64,000 nucleotides of DNA from Fallopia convolvulus (Eukaryota; Streptophyta; Magnoliopsida; Caryophyllales; Polygonaceae): positions 44,167,427 through 44,231,426 of the forward strand of contig OZ024725.1 in assembly GCA_964016875.1 (NCBI GenBank), written 5' to 3'. The position numbers and the translations under genes are program-made. The notes under the pieces were generated by a model. The model did not search any database, was not told where the DNA came from, and saw nothing but the letters and a program-made list of their open reading frames with translations. This document shows, in pieces, positions 44,251-56,149 of the stretch (positions are counted from its first letter, which is position 1; every line of letters begins with the position of its first letter).

Positions 44251-44860
44251 CTTTTTCATCAAGCTAATGACGTTAAATAATCGCTGCTTGGGAGGCAAAC
44301 CAAGGTCTAGAGTAGCTTTACCTTTTGAGTTTTTATTTTTTTTAGTAGTAGTTAGTGTTTTCGGAAGTATTGCCAAAGCTACAGGAAGCTCAGCAAAGGA
44401 CACAAAAGCACGACCGCGCAATTGTGCACTTGGCCGTGCAAATTCAACAAAAACAAGAAGCGTGGGGACAAACCAAAAAGCGCAGTCATGTTTTTTCGGC
44501 CCATCCCGTGCTTTCCCCTGTTTCAGGGGAGATTAAAAAAATAGGCCCGACTTTATTTTCTTCTTCCCCACACATTAAGTCCGCCCTCTCTTCTAGCTCT
44601 CTCCATTGAAGCTCCCAAACAAGCTTTTTCACCATTGTCAACCTCAAGAGCTCGGATTTCTCACCCAAATCAATCCCTAACGATTGCTCAACCATAACGA
44701 TGGGCAGATGATCTTCCTAGCATCCTTTGGGCAAGCAAAACTACCCCCAAAGTGGCAATAAGACATTCACTATTTCCATTAATTCACGGATATGAGGTAA
44801 TCATTCCAGTAGAGATCATCATCACAATGGCCTTGTGTAGTCTCATCACAAAAGATCAAA
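44251..44860 (+). other. Element H post-pol region
   Basis: Non-coding, equivalent to A's spacer at 12066-12600. It holds two partial copies of H's repeat (44399-44425 and 44459-44490). It ends near 44860 where integrase sequence of a different element begins. Confidence 0.6.
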
Positions 44861-45190
44861 ATAAAATATAGTTGGTTTCCAGCCACGATACCATTGACGA
44901 GGTTAGGAGGCAAGCACAAGTTCTTCTAGCTAAGAATCGGCAACAGATCTCTAGAAACTACAACCCGAATGTGAGAGTTCACTTCTTTAGAGTCAAAGAC
45001 TTGGTATTGAGGAAGGTATTTCAAAATATCGTGGAGCTCAATGTAGGTAAGTTAGTCCCTGCTTAGGATGATACATACAAGATCATGAAGTTCATAGGAC
45101 AAGGAGCATACCAACTCAAATCAAGAGAAGGTGAAGCAATACCTTGCATTTGGAATGCTACACATCTTAAAAAGTATTATTTCTTGTATC
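44861..45190 (+). pseudogene. Ty3/gypsy integrase C-terminal fragment (Tat/Ogre-like)
   Basis: The plus strand encodes ISRNYNPNVRVHFFRVKDLVLRKVFQN, then after a TAG at 45064 DDTYKIMKFIGQGAYQLKSREG and WNATHLKKYY. This matches the C-terminal end of Tat/Ogre integrases (DLVLRKVF, GKL.P, GAY.L, WNA.HLK.YY). No catalytic core is present. It is unrelated in lineage to the integrase that H lost. Confidence 0.78.
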
Positions 45191-46699
45191 TTTCATTTTA
45201 TTTTCTTCATTATCAAATTAGCAATAAATTATACTTTATGCAATGCATTTTTCATTAATAATAAGACACGCTTGGGTCATTTGACACCATGAGAGGACGC
45301 ACATCGATATTCCACAAAGCATCGTATAAGTAAATCCAAAGTAGATCAATAAAAGAATCACTTTTATTGCTCATCAACAATAAAGTATAAAAAGGCTAAT
45401 TGAATAAAACAAAAGTACAATAGTGCAATCTCCAAATGGAAGAACAATAAGACACAAGTCGTCGACGAGCCTCCTGAGATCATAAGGAACTACCAAATGA
45501 TCTCTATGAGTACCTTTTGAAGGGTTTCTCATCTTCTCTAAGCCTTTTTTGAAAGAACACTTGTTAAAACCTACAAGGCGTAATAAAAGCAAGTCGAAAA
45601 AAACAAAAAAAAACATAGATTAATAAAGCAAACGTTAAACCCCTTCTCCTATAAGTAGGGCCTAAGAAGCAAAAACATTATCTGGCCACCATCGACACAA
45701 AAAGATCCATTGTTAGAGTCTGGACGACCAACTTCCTATGATGAAAAAGGAAAAATTATAAAGGCTCGATGGCCTATTCCTTAGCGACATGAATTCCCTT
45801 TGTGGGACAAAGTATCACTATGCTGGTCGAAAAGCCATGATGAGTGACAATTTCTTTATTTTTCCCTAGGGTCATGGCACCAAGATGAAGATCGCATTCT
45901 CCAAGAATACTAAAAAATGAAAAATCATAATCAATGGTGGTTTTGGTTTTGTCCATGGTTCAAGAAAGGAAACGGGGAAGAAGATGAACATGATCGAGAA
46001 AGAAAGAAGGTACCTTAGAAGCTTGGAAAGGAGCAGGATGAAAAGACTTTTGCCCACGGGGAGTAATAAAGGCCCGATTGAACGTTTTAACTCCTCAAAT
46101 GAAACCCTAGGCCCACGATCCTCCACATGTTCAAGTCCCATAAACCAAAGGCTGCAAAATTAATCCTAAATCCCGTGCCTGGAGTTCATTGATTTCGGAT
46201 TAGATTTTGGGTGTATTGTTGGGCCTAGAATCTTCTTAGCCCACTAAGCCCTAATAATGGACATTCAACCCACTAGAAGGGAAGCTCGTGAAAGAGGCCC
46301 AATCGATCGGTCCAAGCAGATGGTTCGAAGCTTCTTATACATGAAAAATGAAGAAGGAAAGTAGAAGGTCATGGCCAAAAGAATTAGAGTATCTTAAGAT
46401 TTCGATAAGATGTCATGTAATCGCCATAGAGGCGACCCTAAAAAAAAGAATAGAAAAAACCCTTTTTAGGGCTAATTTTGATCGGAGGTACCACAAGAAC
46501 TTGTAACTAAACCTTGGAAAACAAGAAATCCAACTTTCCGCTTATTATCATCCCCTGAATGCTTAAAGTCCCATAGATTCCATTCGACCAAAAAATTCTT
46601 ATCTTGTGATTCTCGATTGTGGTCCTCTCTAAAAGACGTTTGAGTGAATTAAAACTTTTTGTTCGAAACATATATGCATGTGGATGATCACAGATGAAA
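45191..46699. other. No gene recognised; possible Tat/Ogre 3' region or LTR
   Basis: This follows the integrase end and may be 3' untranslated or LTR sequence of the same element. Short open frames (for example 45374-45616, 45872-46141 on the minus strand) have no recognisable domain. Confidence 0.35.
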
Positions 46700-47030
46700 T
46701 ATTCCCTTTGATCTTGGTAGTAATTTGAGCCGAATAAAAGTTACCAAACTTATTGTACAATTTTGAAATTAATGTAAGATAAGTGTGTTAGCCAAATCAA
46801 TTAATTTCCCTGGTTGGTTAGTACAACTTAGAAAATTATTCATGCTCCCGACTATGAAAGATCCTTTAATCAATTTGAATTCACACAACACATATGTGGT
46901 GAGGTTGATTAAATAGATCCAATTAGTCGACAAAGGCTTTTCGAAATACTTGTGTGATTTATATAAGTTCACAACAAAGGTTCATATTTCCTAACAAAAC
47001 CACAATTGTGGTGTCCTATCTCTTGGAAAA
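46700..47030 (+). repeat. Dispersed repeat, copy 2
   Basis: Resembles 33575-33890 in the same orientation, including ATAAAAGTTACC, GTAAGATAAGTGTG and GTGTCCTATCTCTTG. Confidence 0.6.
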
Positions 47031-47212
47031 GCATGTTTTATTTGTCTTTCGATGGGATTACTAATTGTTGGATCATCGATCGGTTATCATTCGGAGTTCG
47101 ATACTAACATATTTAGTTATAACCATAAGAACCAATTGTCTCCCACCTGCTTAGTCTCTTTCATTAGACTAATCTGACCACCTTTTTCTTTTGCATGATC
47201 GGCTAGCCTCCA

Positions 47213-47790
47213 CTATCTTTTATACGACACATCATGATCAAAAGGTGTAGAACTACAAGCAGAGAGACAATACTTGGTAGTTTCAAAATACATCAACTCA
47301 AATATTGTCTTCAAATAATCAGCTACTAGTCGAATCACTTTTGGAGTTCTGATAATGTTTACATCATCACCTAAACAATTATGATTACATAACCCAACTT
47401 TTTTCTTTTTTTATGAACATGCATGGACTTTTTGATCACTCACGAATCCTTGTCTTTGTATATATAAACTTAGAAGATTATATTGTATCCTACACGATTG
47501 CTTTAATCCTTACAAATGATCTTTTGAGCTTAATGGAATACATGTTACGTGGTTTTTATTTAAACACATTAGGCATTTTCAATCTCTTTAGGTTTTTCGT
47601 GTTTGTGTTGGTACTAATGACCCATATAGATATTTTGTTAGCACCACCATGAGTTGCATTATAAGTCGTTCAATTTAAAGTAACGAGGAGTCTACATCTA
47701 CTACACTTGAATACGTTTCCATGTACTGCACTCCAATATTTTGTTAAAAACCTTGTGCAACCAATTGAGTTTTGTATTTACAAACTTCAT
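47213..47790 (-). pseudogene. Element K: decayed copia reverse transcriptase
   Basis: Minus-strand translation gives YMETYSSVVDV (near 47710-47745) and DDVNIIRTPKVIRLVADYLKT with KYCLS (47213-47390), the RT region around the catalytic Y-V-D-D of Ale-type copia elements; the tyrosine-valine part is altered. Only short stretches remain. Confidence 0.6.
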
Positions 47791-48384
47791 TATGCTCATT
47801 TTGTTTTCGTATAATTTACATAAGAACGCAAATTTTATTAAAATATATTATTTTTCCAAAATGAATATTCATAAAATAATAGAAATTTTCATTTTATAAA
47901 GAAAACATTATAAAACACCCTGTATTTTTTTTAAAAAGTCATATGTTTAAATATTTTTGAAAAAACACGACCTTTATATTCATTTCTTTCAAACATTACC
48001 TCAATCATAGAATCCCTTTAAATATAGGTTTATCCTTCTTAATTTTCATATTGTTTCCACAAAAACAATAATCAAATGTAGAATCTTAAGATTCTATGAT
48101 TCGATTTACAATCCGATTCACGAGATCCTATACAGCCGAATCATAAAATCTCGAATTTAATAACAATGGATGGGCCGAAGTCAAATAAAAGCCTCAACAT
48201 GCAATATTGCACATCCCCAAGCCGAGGATGGTAATCTTCACTTCATTAGCATTGATCTAGCTATTAACTATAACCGCTTAATCGACTTTGGTTGGCCTTT
48301 TTGTGTGTGTACATGAGCAACTAGATGCTCAACCACTATCAAAACTCTCAACCATTGAGAGCTCAATTCATATCATCTTGCGGT

Positions 48385-49040
48385 TTAAATTCTTTTGCAT
48401 ATTTGACTTCTTAGGTTGCCTCCCACAATTCTTTTGAACATTGGGGTTATTTGTGTATATACGACTACATATCCCTGCCCATGACCACCACTACTTCCAC
48501 GACCCCACCCATACCCACAAGCTTGACCATATCCTTTTTCACGTTCTCTACAAGAGGAGTGAACATTTGCTTTAGACACATCTTTAGACAAGTCAAGAAG
48601 TGGCGTTGAACTTCCACAAAAAAGTGGTGTTGAAACAATATGGCGATCTTGGTGGTTGTTGACAAGTAGTTGGTAATTCGCTTCTTTAAAATTAGACAAG
48701 AGAACAATTTTGAATATGATTTGAACTTACGTTCCTTGTACTATTATTGGAGTACGAGATTAAAAGCATGAAAAGTAGGGAATGTTTTCTCCAACATATC
48801 TTTCATCTTTAATAATATCTCCACATAGTCTTAGTCAAGAAACAATACAAAATAATTTAGAATTATAATTTGAGACTTTCTTAAAATCCTGCAACCTTAA
48901 GTGCAACAATTCATATCTTGCACGAGACAATATGTCAATCATATGATGATTAAAACGGTCCTTTAAACTCTTTTGATAGTCAAATATTGAACTTTCAAGC
49001 TCCCGTAGAGATGATGACAAAGTAGTATCATTGTTCTGAC
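48385..49040 (-). pseudogene. Element K: decayed copia gag
   Basis: Minus-strand fragments SLKDRFNH, ARYELLHLRLQDFKKVSNYNS, then YLSTTTK/QLLVNNHQDR and a glycine-rich GYGWGRGSSGGHG. This is the Ale-type copia gag (LHLRLQDFKSVSEYNS pattern), related to that of element J. Frameshifts and stops are frequent. It lies upstream of the RT remnant in the same orientation. Confidence 0.68.
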
Positions 49041-49484
49041 GTAATCCTACTAGGATGCATTAGAGTTTCTTTTATAGTGACTCCTAAAATTTTGCTTGAT
49101 AAATGAAGTTCTCCATCAAGCATCCATAGATAGTTTCTTTCGAAAACATCAAAGGCAGTAAACTGTAATCTTGTAAGGTTCGATATTTCTTAAAATCTTG
49201 TGCAATTCATTTTAATAACGTGTTATGAAATAAGAGCAATGGAAGAATAAGAAACTAAGGGAAGATAGACTAAATAATATAAACCCGAGTGATTCTTATT
49301 AGATCACCAAAGGAGATTTTACAGAAAATATAATAATTGTGAATAAGTCAATTTAAAACTTATATACATTTATCTATTATTATAACACTAATTTTGTCAC
49401 AAAATTTTTACCCAACGTCGAATATCAAGTATGAATTTCATACCCATTCATTCAATACATCATGCTATTCTCGTATCGAATTTT

Positions 49485-49845
49485 TTTTTGAATAGGTAAA
49501 AATTAGGCAGACTAGGTCAACCTAGAGCATCCTTACGGATGAGGGGGTCAGGACCCTTCCATAGTTAAGAATCTGATTGATACTATAATCGTGGTGTAAC
49601 TTTGCAATCAAATCAGCCATAAAATTGCATTCTCGAGGGATATGTTTGATAATGACCCCTCGAAAGGATGCAACATAACCAAAGTATCCGCTATTAGCAT
49701 GTCAATTGTCGAGGGACTTGATCGACTGTCTTTAAGCGCATTGACCACAATTAGACTATCGCCTTTAATTTTTATATACTTGAGATTTGTACCATGAGCT
49801 TCTTGTATAGCCTCAAAAGGCCCACTAAACTAATGAATTATAAAC
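49485..49845 (-). pseudogene. RNase H fragment, probably of a LINE
   Basis: The minus strand encodes EAIQEAHGTNLKYIKIKGDSLIVVNALKD and, after a small shift, HIPRECNFMADLIAK. These are the E, D and H.....AD motifs of plant RNase H domains found at the end of LINE ORF2. An A-run (minus strand, 49483-49491) close to the 3' end is consistent with a short poly(A) tail. Confidence 0.65.
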
Positions 49846-49860
49846 TTGTGTAAAAATGCC

Positions 49861-49865
49861 GTCTC
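49861..49865. repeat. Left TSD of element J (GTCTC)
   Basis: GTCTC precedes the LTR; the identical GTCTC is at 56145-56149. Confidence 0.95.
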
Positions 49866-50243
49866 TGTTATAAAGTCCAAATTTATGAAGTCCAAATTAT
49901 CATACTACAAGCTATCTATTTACACACACATGTATTACACATATTATGTATGAACAAGTGTATAATGGAGGAAAATTTGTACAAGGTGAATTATTCACCT
50001 TCTTCACCTCCTTATTTCCATGCATAAATCATGGAGATTTACCAAAGTTTTACCCCACTCTTGGCCTATAAATATGGCCATCATCCATTGTAAAACTTGC
50101 ACCAAAGTAGAGTAAGAAATACACTCTCTAAAGTTCTTACTCTCCCTCCCTCTCTTCTAATGATCTAAAAGTCCTCATAAAGTTTGTTTAAGTGTTTTCC
50201 CAAAAGTTAAAGTGATCTTGATTTCATAAATCTTTTCATAACA
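49866..50243 (+). repeat. Element J 5' LTR
   Basis: TGTTATAAAGTCC to TTTTCATAACA. A TATA box lies in GGCCTATAAATATGGCC (50063-50079). The following CGTTATCAGCACGAG is the region where Ale-type elements have their primer-binding site; I cannot assign the tRNA. Confidence 0.93.
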
Positions 50244-51131
50244 CGTTATCAGCACGAGTCTCTAATTACCAATTGAGCTTCACTAATCACCAAGGTACAA
50301 ATTCTATCTCTTTCTAATCTTAATCATACAACAAGTTTATTTCCTAAAACTGTTTTTGAGGAGTATGCTCTGTAGTTGCCCGATTTGGGATCTTCTACAT
50401 CAGAAACTCGTTTTTCTTCCTAGATTTGAAACGATTTCTTACCAAAAATAAATCATGCTTTTGGATATGTAAAAGATACAAACAAAACATTACATTTGCT
50501 TACCTTTAAACCGATTTCTCCTTCGAAAATCTTCAACTTCACCACTTGGATTGGAAGTAAGTTTTAACCAAAATAATTATGAGCATGATGTTGGTAATCA
50601 CAATAAGAACAAGGCAAATGAAAAGCTCAATCAAAAATCTCCTATTACCGGCTCTAAGACGACGCATAATCTCGTCGTCGGCCATGGAGAATGTCGAAAG
50701 AAAAATTTGGTAAAGGTGGTCGAATATGGAGGTGGAGGAAGGAGATAAGGTCGGAAGTGAAAAAGTGAAAAGGGGGATGAAGGGAATCAGACTTTAAGGA
50801 CTTCGGACTTTGGACTTAAAGGACCTCGGACTTTGGACTTAAAGGACCTCGAACTCTAAGGACTTTAAAGACTTTAAAATTCCCGCTATATAATTTTCTT
50901 TCATTTCATATGATCTCTTACTTTTGTCTTACGATATTGTCTATGCCTATATCTATATTGATTACTTCTCTGACTCACGCAATCTTTCTTTATGCATTCC
51001 GAATATATCATCTACATGCATATATTTATTATTTGATATGACATGTCCTTCAATCGTCTTAGACACGACTCATGTATTATATTATTGATTATGTTAACCT
51101 TTAATTTGCATATCTTTATATGTAGCAACTA
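50244..51131 (+). other. Element J untranslated leader
   Basis: No gene. It contains three short repeats of GGACTTTGGACTTAAAGGAC type at about 50790-50880. The 65-codon frame at 50551-50748 has no recognisable domain. Confidence 0.6.
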
Positions 51132-51784
51132 ATGGCAAACATTGCTAAGAGGGAGTTTGCCATCCTTGACCTATCGGGCCAGAAATACCTCGAATGGAGG
51201 GTAGATGCCATGGCTCACCTCAAGGCAAATGGCCTTGAGGAAACAATTGTGGCAAACAATAATGCCACCCCACAGGAAAAGGCGAAAGCCATTGTGTTCC
51301 TCCGCCACCACATTCATGAGAGTCTCAAAACTGAGTACTTATTTGTGGAGGATCCTATAGAATTGTGGGAGAGCCTGAATGAGCGCTATGCTCATCAAAA
51401 TGAAGTTTTGCTCCCACAAGTAACACATGAGTGGAACACTATAAGGTTCCAGGACTTTAAGTCCATCACTGAGTACAACAGTGCTATCCACAAGATCACT
51501 TCTCAATTGAGACTATGTGGTAAAATGATCACTCAGGAAGAGATGTTGGAGAAAACTTTCTCCACTATGCATGCTACAGATGTGGCGTGACTGGTCACTG
51601 GTCAAAGGTATGCCGCACAGCTCCACACCTAGTGAAGCTGTACCAAGCTGAAAAGAATAAAGAAAAGGCTACCGAGACCAACTACATCGATAACAAAGAT
51701 GTGGATAGGTCACCTGTGACTAGTCTGGATGTCAATGACTTCCTCAACTTTGAGAATGATGATGGCTATGCCTTAGGGGCTTAA
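51132..51784 (+). pseudogene. Element J gag with internal deletion
   Basis: The frame starts MANIAKREFAILDLSGQKYLEW and continues with a capsid (LWESLNERYAHQ, WNTIRFQDFKSITEYNSAIH, MLEKTFSTMHA). At about 51572 it jumps to CYRCGVTGHWSKVC, a complete CX2CX4HX4C knuckle, in a different frame. The stretch that normally separates the two (about 100 residues in relatives) is missing; ATGCATGC at the junction suggests deletion by microhomology. The first frame ends in a TGA at 51588. The tail to 51784 is acidic. Confidence 0.85.
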
Positions 51785-51990
51785 ATGAAAAGCACAAGCC
51801 CCTAAAATATCTCTACTATCTCCCATGTTATTGTATAATATTTGCAATGTATTTTTTATATCTCATGTTTTTAACTTCTCTCTCGTAGGACTTTGTATAA
51901 TAGAACTTGTATAATATGTTTATCCTTGTATAATATATGAAACTTTTATTAATGCCTTAATTCTCCTTTTTCTTTATATTGATAGAAAAC
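51785..51990 (+). other. Element J gag-pol gap
   Basis: AT-rich, non-coding. It ends in TTTTTCTTTATATTGATAG just before the pol start, which resembles a 3' splice site. A role is possible but not shown. Confidence 0.4.
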
Positions 51991-54900
51991 ATGGACTTAC
52001 CTAAAGTGAAACCCGATGGGAAGGAGCAATGTCTTTTGGACAGTGCGACAACACACACCATCTTGAGGAGTAAAGAATACTTTACCCAATTAAGAGCCTT
52101 TGAAGGCAATGTCACTACAATATCCGGTGTGTCAAAACTCATCGAAGGCTCTGGAAGAGCTGTCATTCTACTCCCAAAGGGAACAAAGCTAGTAATAAAT
52201 GACGCACTATATTCGAGTAAATCTCGAAGAAATTTGCTAAGCTTTAAGGATGTGCGTCTAAATGGGTTTCATATGGAAACCATGAATGAAAATGGGAAAG
52301 AATACTTGTGCATCATAAAACATGAATCTGGCCATAAACAGATTCTCGAAAGGATGCCAACGCAAACCTCCGGATTATATCATACATACATTTATCCGTT
52401 TGAGGTCAATGCAATGTTTAACAAAAGGTCATATGACCAAACTACATTCACATTATGGCATGATCGATTGGGTCATCCAGGGGCAATAATGATGCACAAA
52501 ATCATAAAGAGCTCACTTGGACATACATTAAAGAACATTAAGGTTCTTCCGTCCAGTGATTTTAATTGCACTGCTTGCTCACTTGGAAAGCTAATTATCA
52601 GGCCTTCTAAAAACAAGATTGCAAGTGAAAATCCTGCATTCTTAGAAAGAATCCAAGGAGATATATGTGGGCCAATTGCTCCACCATGTGGACCATTCCG
52701 ATACTTTATGGTGCTAATTGATGCATCTACACGTTGGTCACATGTAAGCCTACTATCAACAAGAAATGTTGCATTTGCTAAACTCCTTGCCCAAATAATC
52801 CGATTGAGGGCCCAATTTCCGGATTATACAATAAAGAAAATCCGGCTCGATAATGCAGGAGAATTTACATCTCAAACATTCAATGACTATTGTATGTCAA
52901 TTGGGCTTGATATAGAGCATCCAGTGGCTCATGTTCACACACAAAATGGTCTTGCTGAATCATTGATAAAGCAATTGCAATTAATTGCCAGACCATTATT
53001 GATGAAATCAAAATTACCACCATCGGCATGGGGACATGCAATATTACATGCAGCAACCTTAATTCGATTAAGGCCAAGTGCAAACCATGAACATTCCCCT
53101 ATGCAACTTGTGTCCGGTAAGGAGCCAAATATTTCACATCTAAAAATATTTGGATGTGCGGTTTATGTCCCTATTGCTCCACCTCAGCGCACAAAGATGG
53201 GACCCCAAAGGAGATTGGAAATTTATGTTGGTTTTGAGTCTCCCTCGATAATCAAATATCTTGAACCAACAACTGGTGATTTATTTACAGCAAGATTTGC
53301 TGATTGCCATTTTGATGAAAATACATTCCCAGCCTTAGGGGGAGAAAAGAAAAATGGGGACCCACATGTGAAAGAAATCACATGGAATGCAACTGCATTA
53401 TCCCATCTTGATCCAAGAACAAAAATGTGTGAACAAGAAGTACAACGGATCATTCATTTGCAAAATGTAGCAAATCAGTTACCAGAAGCATTTACTGATA
53501 CACAGAAGGTAACTAAATCACATATACCTGCAGCTAATGCTCCAGCAAGAATTGAAATACCCAATGGATTGCCAGATGCATCCATCGCAAGCGAGTCTAC
53601 AACACGCCGAAAGCGTGGTAGACCATTAGGCTCAAAAGATTTGAAACCGAGAAAGGCAAGAAGCCAAAAGGGTATAGCAGGAGAAGCCACAATGGATCAT
53701 GAGAATGATGGTAAAGGCAAAGATATTGAAAATGAGAATACCTCAACAGAGGATGATATTCTAGACAAGAATAATGATATCGACAACTTTGAGATTTCCA
53801 TAAACTATGTGTCAACAGGCACGCAATGGAATCGAAAAGATGTAATTGTCGATGATGTATTTGCCTACTCAGTGGCTAGTAATATTGTAATTGAAGATGA
53901 TGATTTTGAGCCAAAATCGGTCGATGAATGTCGACGAAGAAATGATTGGCCAAAATGGAAAGAGGCTATTTAGGCAGAACTAAAATCGCTTGAAAAGCGA
54001 GAGGTCTTTGGACCAGTAGTTCATACACCAAATGGTGTGAAACCAGTCGGCTATAAATGGGTCTTTGTACGTAAAAGAAATGAGAAAAACGAAATTGTAA
54101 GGTATAAAGCAAGGCTTGTAGCACAAGGTTTTTCTCAGATCCATGGAATTGATTATGAAGAAACATACTCTCCGGTAGTTGATGCAACTACATTGAGATT
54201 CCTAATTGGCATGACTGTCTTTGAAAGGTTACAAATGCGCCTCATGGATGTCGTGACCGCATATTTATATGGATCACTTGATACAGACATCTACATGAGA
54301 GTCCCCGAAGGACTCAAGCTGCCTGAGGCCAATAATTGTGGACCTCGAGAAATGTTTTCCATAAAATTGAGGAGGTCATTGTATGGGCTAAAACAATCTG
54401 GACGAATGTGGTACAATCGCCTCAGTGAATACCTCATGAAAGAGGGATACAAGAACGACACCGTTTGTCCATGTGTTTTCATCAAGCGATCCGAAAAGGG
54501 ATTCGCTATTATCGCAGTTTATGTTGACGATTTAAACATCGTCGGAACTCCAAATGAGCTTCAAGATACTGCGAAATATTTGATGAAAGAATTCGAGATG
54601 AAAGATCTCGGACAAACAAAGCTTTGTCTTGGCTTACAAATTGAGCACTTAAGGGATGGAATCTTTATCCATCAGTCTAATTACACCGAGAAAGTTCTTA
54701 AGAGATTTTACATGGACAAAGCACACCCTTTGAGCTCTCCAATGGAAGTTCGATCCCTCAATGTAGAAAAGGATCAATTTCGTCCCCGAGAAGAGGACGA
54801 AGAGGTTCTTGGTCCTGAGGTACCATATTTAAGTGCAATTGGTGCTTTAATGTACTTAACCAACAATACAAGACCAGATATTGCTTTTGCAGTAAATTTG

Positions 54901-55521
54901 TTGTCCAAGTATAGCACTGCACCCACAAGGAGGCATTGGAACGGGATCAAACATGTATTCCGCTATCTCCGAGGCACACATGATCTTGGGTTGTATTATC
55001 GTAACCAAAGGGATGCGACCTTAATTGGATATGCAGATGCAGGGTACTTGTCTGACCCACACAAAGCCAAATCTCAAAATGGCTATGTGTTCACATACGG
55101 AGGCACTGCCATCTCTTGGAGATCAACGAAGCAGACTGTGACTGCCACATCATCAAATCAAGCAGAATTGATTGCACTATATGAGGCAGGAAGAGAATGT
55201 GTGTCCCTTCGAGCAATGATTCAATTCATCCAGAAAGAAAGTGGAATGAAACCAATGACTGATGATCCAACAATATTATATGAGGATAACTCAGCATGCG
55301 TTGCTCAGATGAAGAAGGGCTACATCAAAGGAGACCGAACAAAGCACATATCTCCAAAATTCTTCTCCACTCGTGAATTGGAAGAAGCTGGTGAAGTGGA
55401 CATCCAACAAATTCGATCAAATGACAATTTGGCTGACTTGTTCACAAAGTCTTTAATCCCCAAGAAATTTGGAGAACTGGTATCCAGAATTGGAATGTGC
55501 AGACTTCGAGACATATGTTGA
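51991..55521 (+). pseudogene. Element J pol (one in-frame stop)
   Basis: The 1176-codon frame starts MDLPKVKPDG. Protease: LLDSATTHTIL (near 52034). GAG-pre-integrase: LWHDRLGHPGAIMMHKII and NCTACSLGK. Integrase: D in VLIDASTRWS (near 52715), D in IRLDNAGEF (near 52846), E in GLAESLIKQ (near 52954). RT: VGYKWVFVRK, GIDYEETYSPVVD, YVDD at 54520-54531. RNase H: LIGYADAGYLSDP, TSSNQAELIAL, LYEDNSACV, KHISPKFF, NLADLFTKSL. All catalytic residues are visible. The only break is a TAG at 53971-53973 between integrase and RT, a position with glutamine in relatives. Confidence 0.93.
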
Positions 55522-55767
55522 AGTCAGGGGGAGTATCATACGCGCTGCACTCTTTTTCCCTTCGATCAAGTTTTTATCCCACTGGGTTTTGCTTGACAAG
55601 GTTTTTAATGAGGCAGCATCAATGCGTACAATGGGAACAATGGTTGCACTCTTTTTCCCTTCGTTCAGGTTTTTATCCCACTGGGTTTTTCCTAACAAGG
55701 TTTTTAATGAGGCACCGTCTACCCATATCCTACTCCATGAAAAGAAGGTGAATATTCAAGGGGGAGT
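55522..55767 (+). repeat. Element J 3' UTR tandem repeat and polypurine tract
   Basis: Two copies of a unit of about 100 bp (CACTCTTTTTCCCTTCG ... TTTTTATCCCACTGGGTTTT ... ACAAGGTTTTTAATGAGGCA) lie at about 55545-55615 and 55648-55713. This motif is a known trait of Ale-type elements. The polypurine tract TATTCAAGGGGGAG (55754-55767) follows. Confidence 0.88.
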
Positions 55768-56144
55768 GTTATAAAGTCCAAATTTATGAAGTCCAAATTA
55801 TCATACTACAAGCTATCTATTTACACACACATGTATTACACATATTATGTATGAACAAGTGTATAATGGAGGAAAATTTGTACAAGGTGAATTATTCACC
55901 TTCTTCACCTCCTTATTTCCATGCATAAATCATGGAGATTTACCAAAGTTTTACCCCACTCTTGGCCTATAAATATGGCCATCATCCATTGTAAAACTTG
56001 CACCAAAGTAGAGTAAGAAATACACTCTCTAAAGTTCTTACTCTCCCTCCCTCTCTTCTAATGATCTAAAAGTCTTCATAAAGTTTGTTTAAGTGTTTTC
56101 CCAAAAGTTAAAGTGATCTTGATTTCATAAATCTTTTCATAACA
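55768..56144 (+). repeat. Element J 3' LTR
   Basis: Same as the 5' LTR except CTTCATAAAG where the 5' copy has CCTCATAAAG. The TATA box at about 55978 points towards the importin gene, about 700 bp from its ATG. Confidence 0.93.
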
Positions 56145-56149
56145 GTCTC

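Larger units (their letters stand above)
49866..56144 (+). mobile_element. Element J: young Ale/Retrofit-type copia retrotransposon
   Basis: The 6.3-kb element has LTRs of about 377 bp that differ by one substitution (and at most one single-base indel) by eye, a perfect TSD and a polypurine tract. The order protease, integrase, RT, RNase H is that of Ty1/copia. Pol has a single stop codon; gag has a deletion. It is by far the youngest LTR element here and lies 530 bp upstream of the importin start codon, in the same orientation. Confidence 0.95.
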
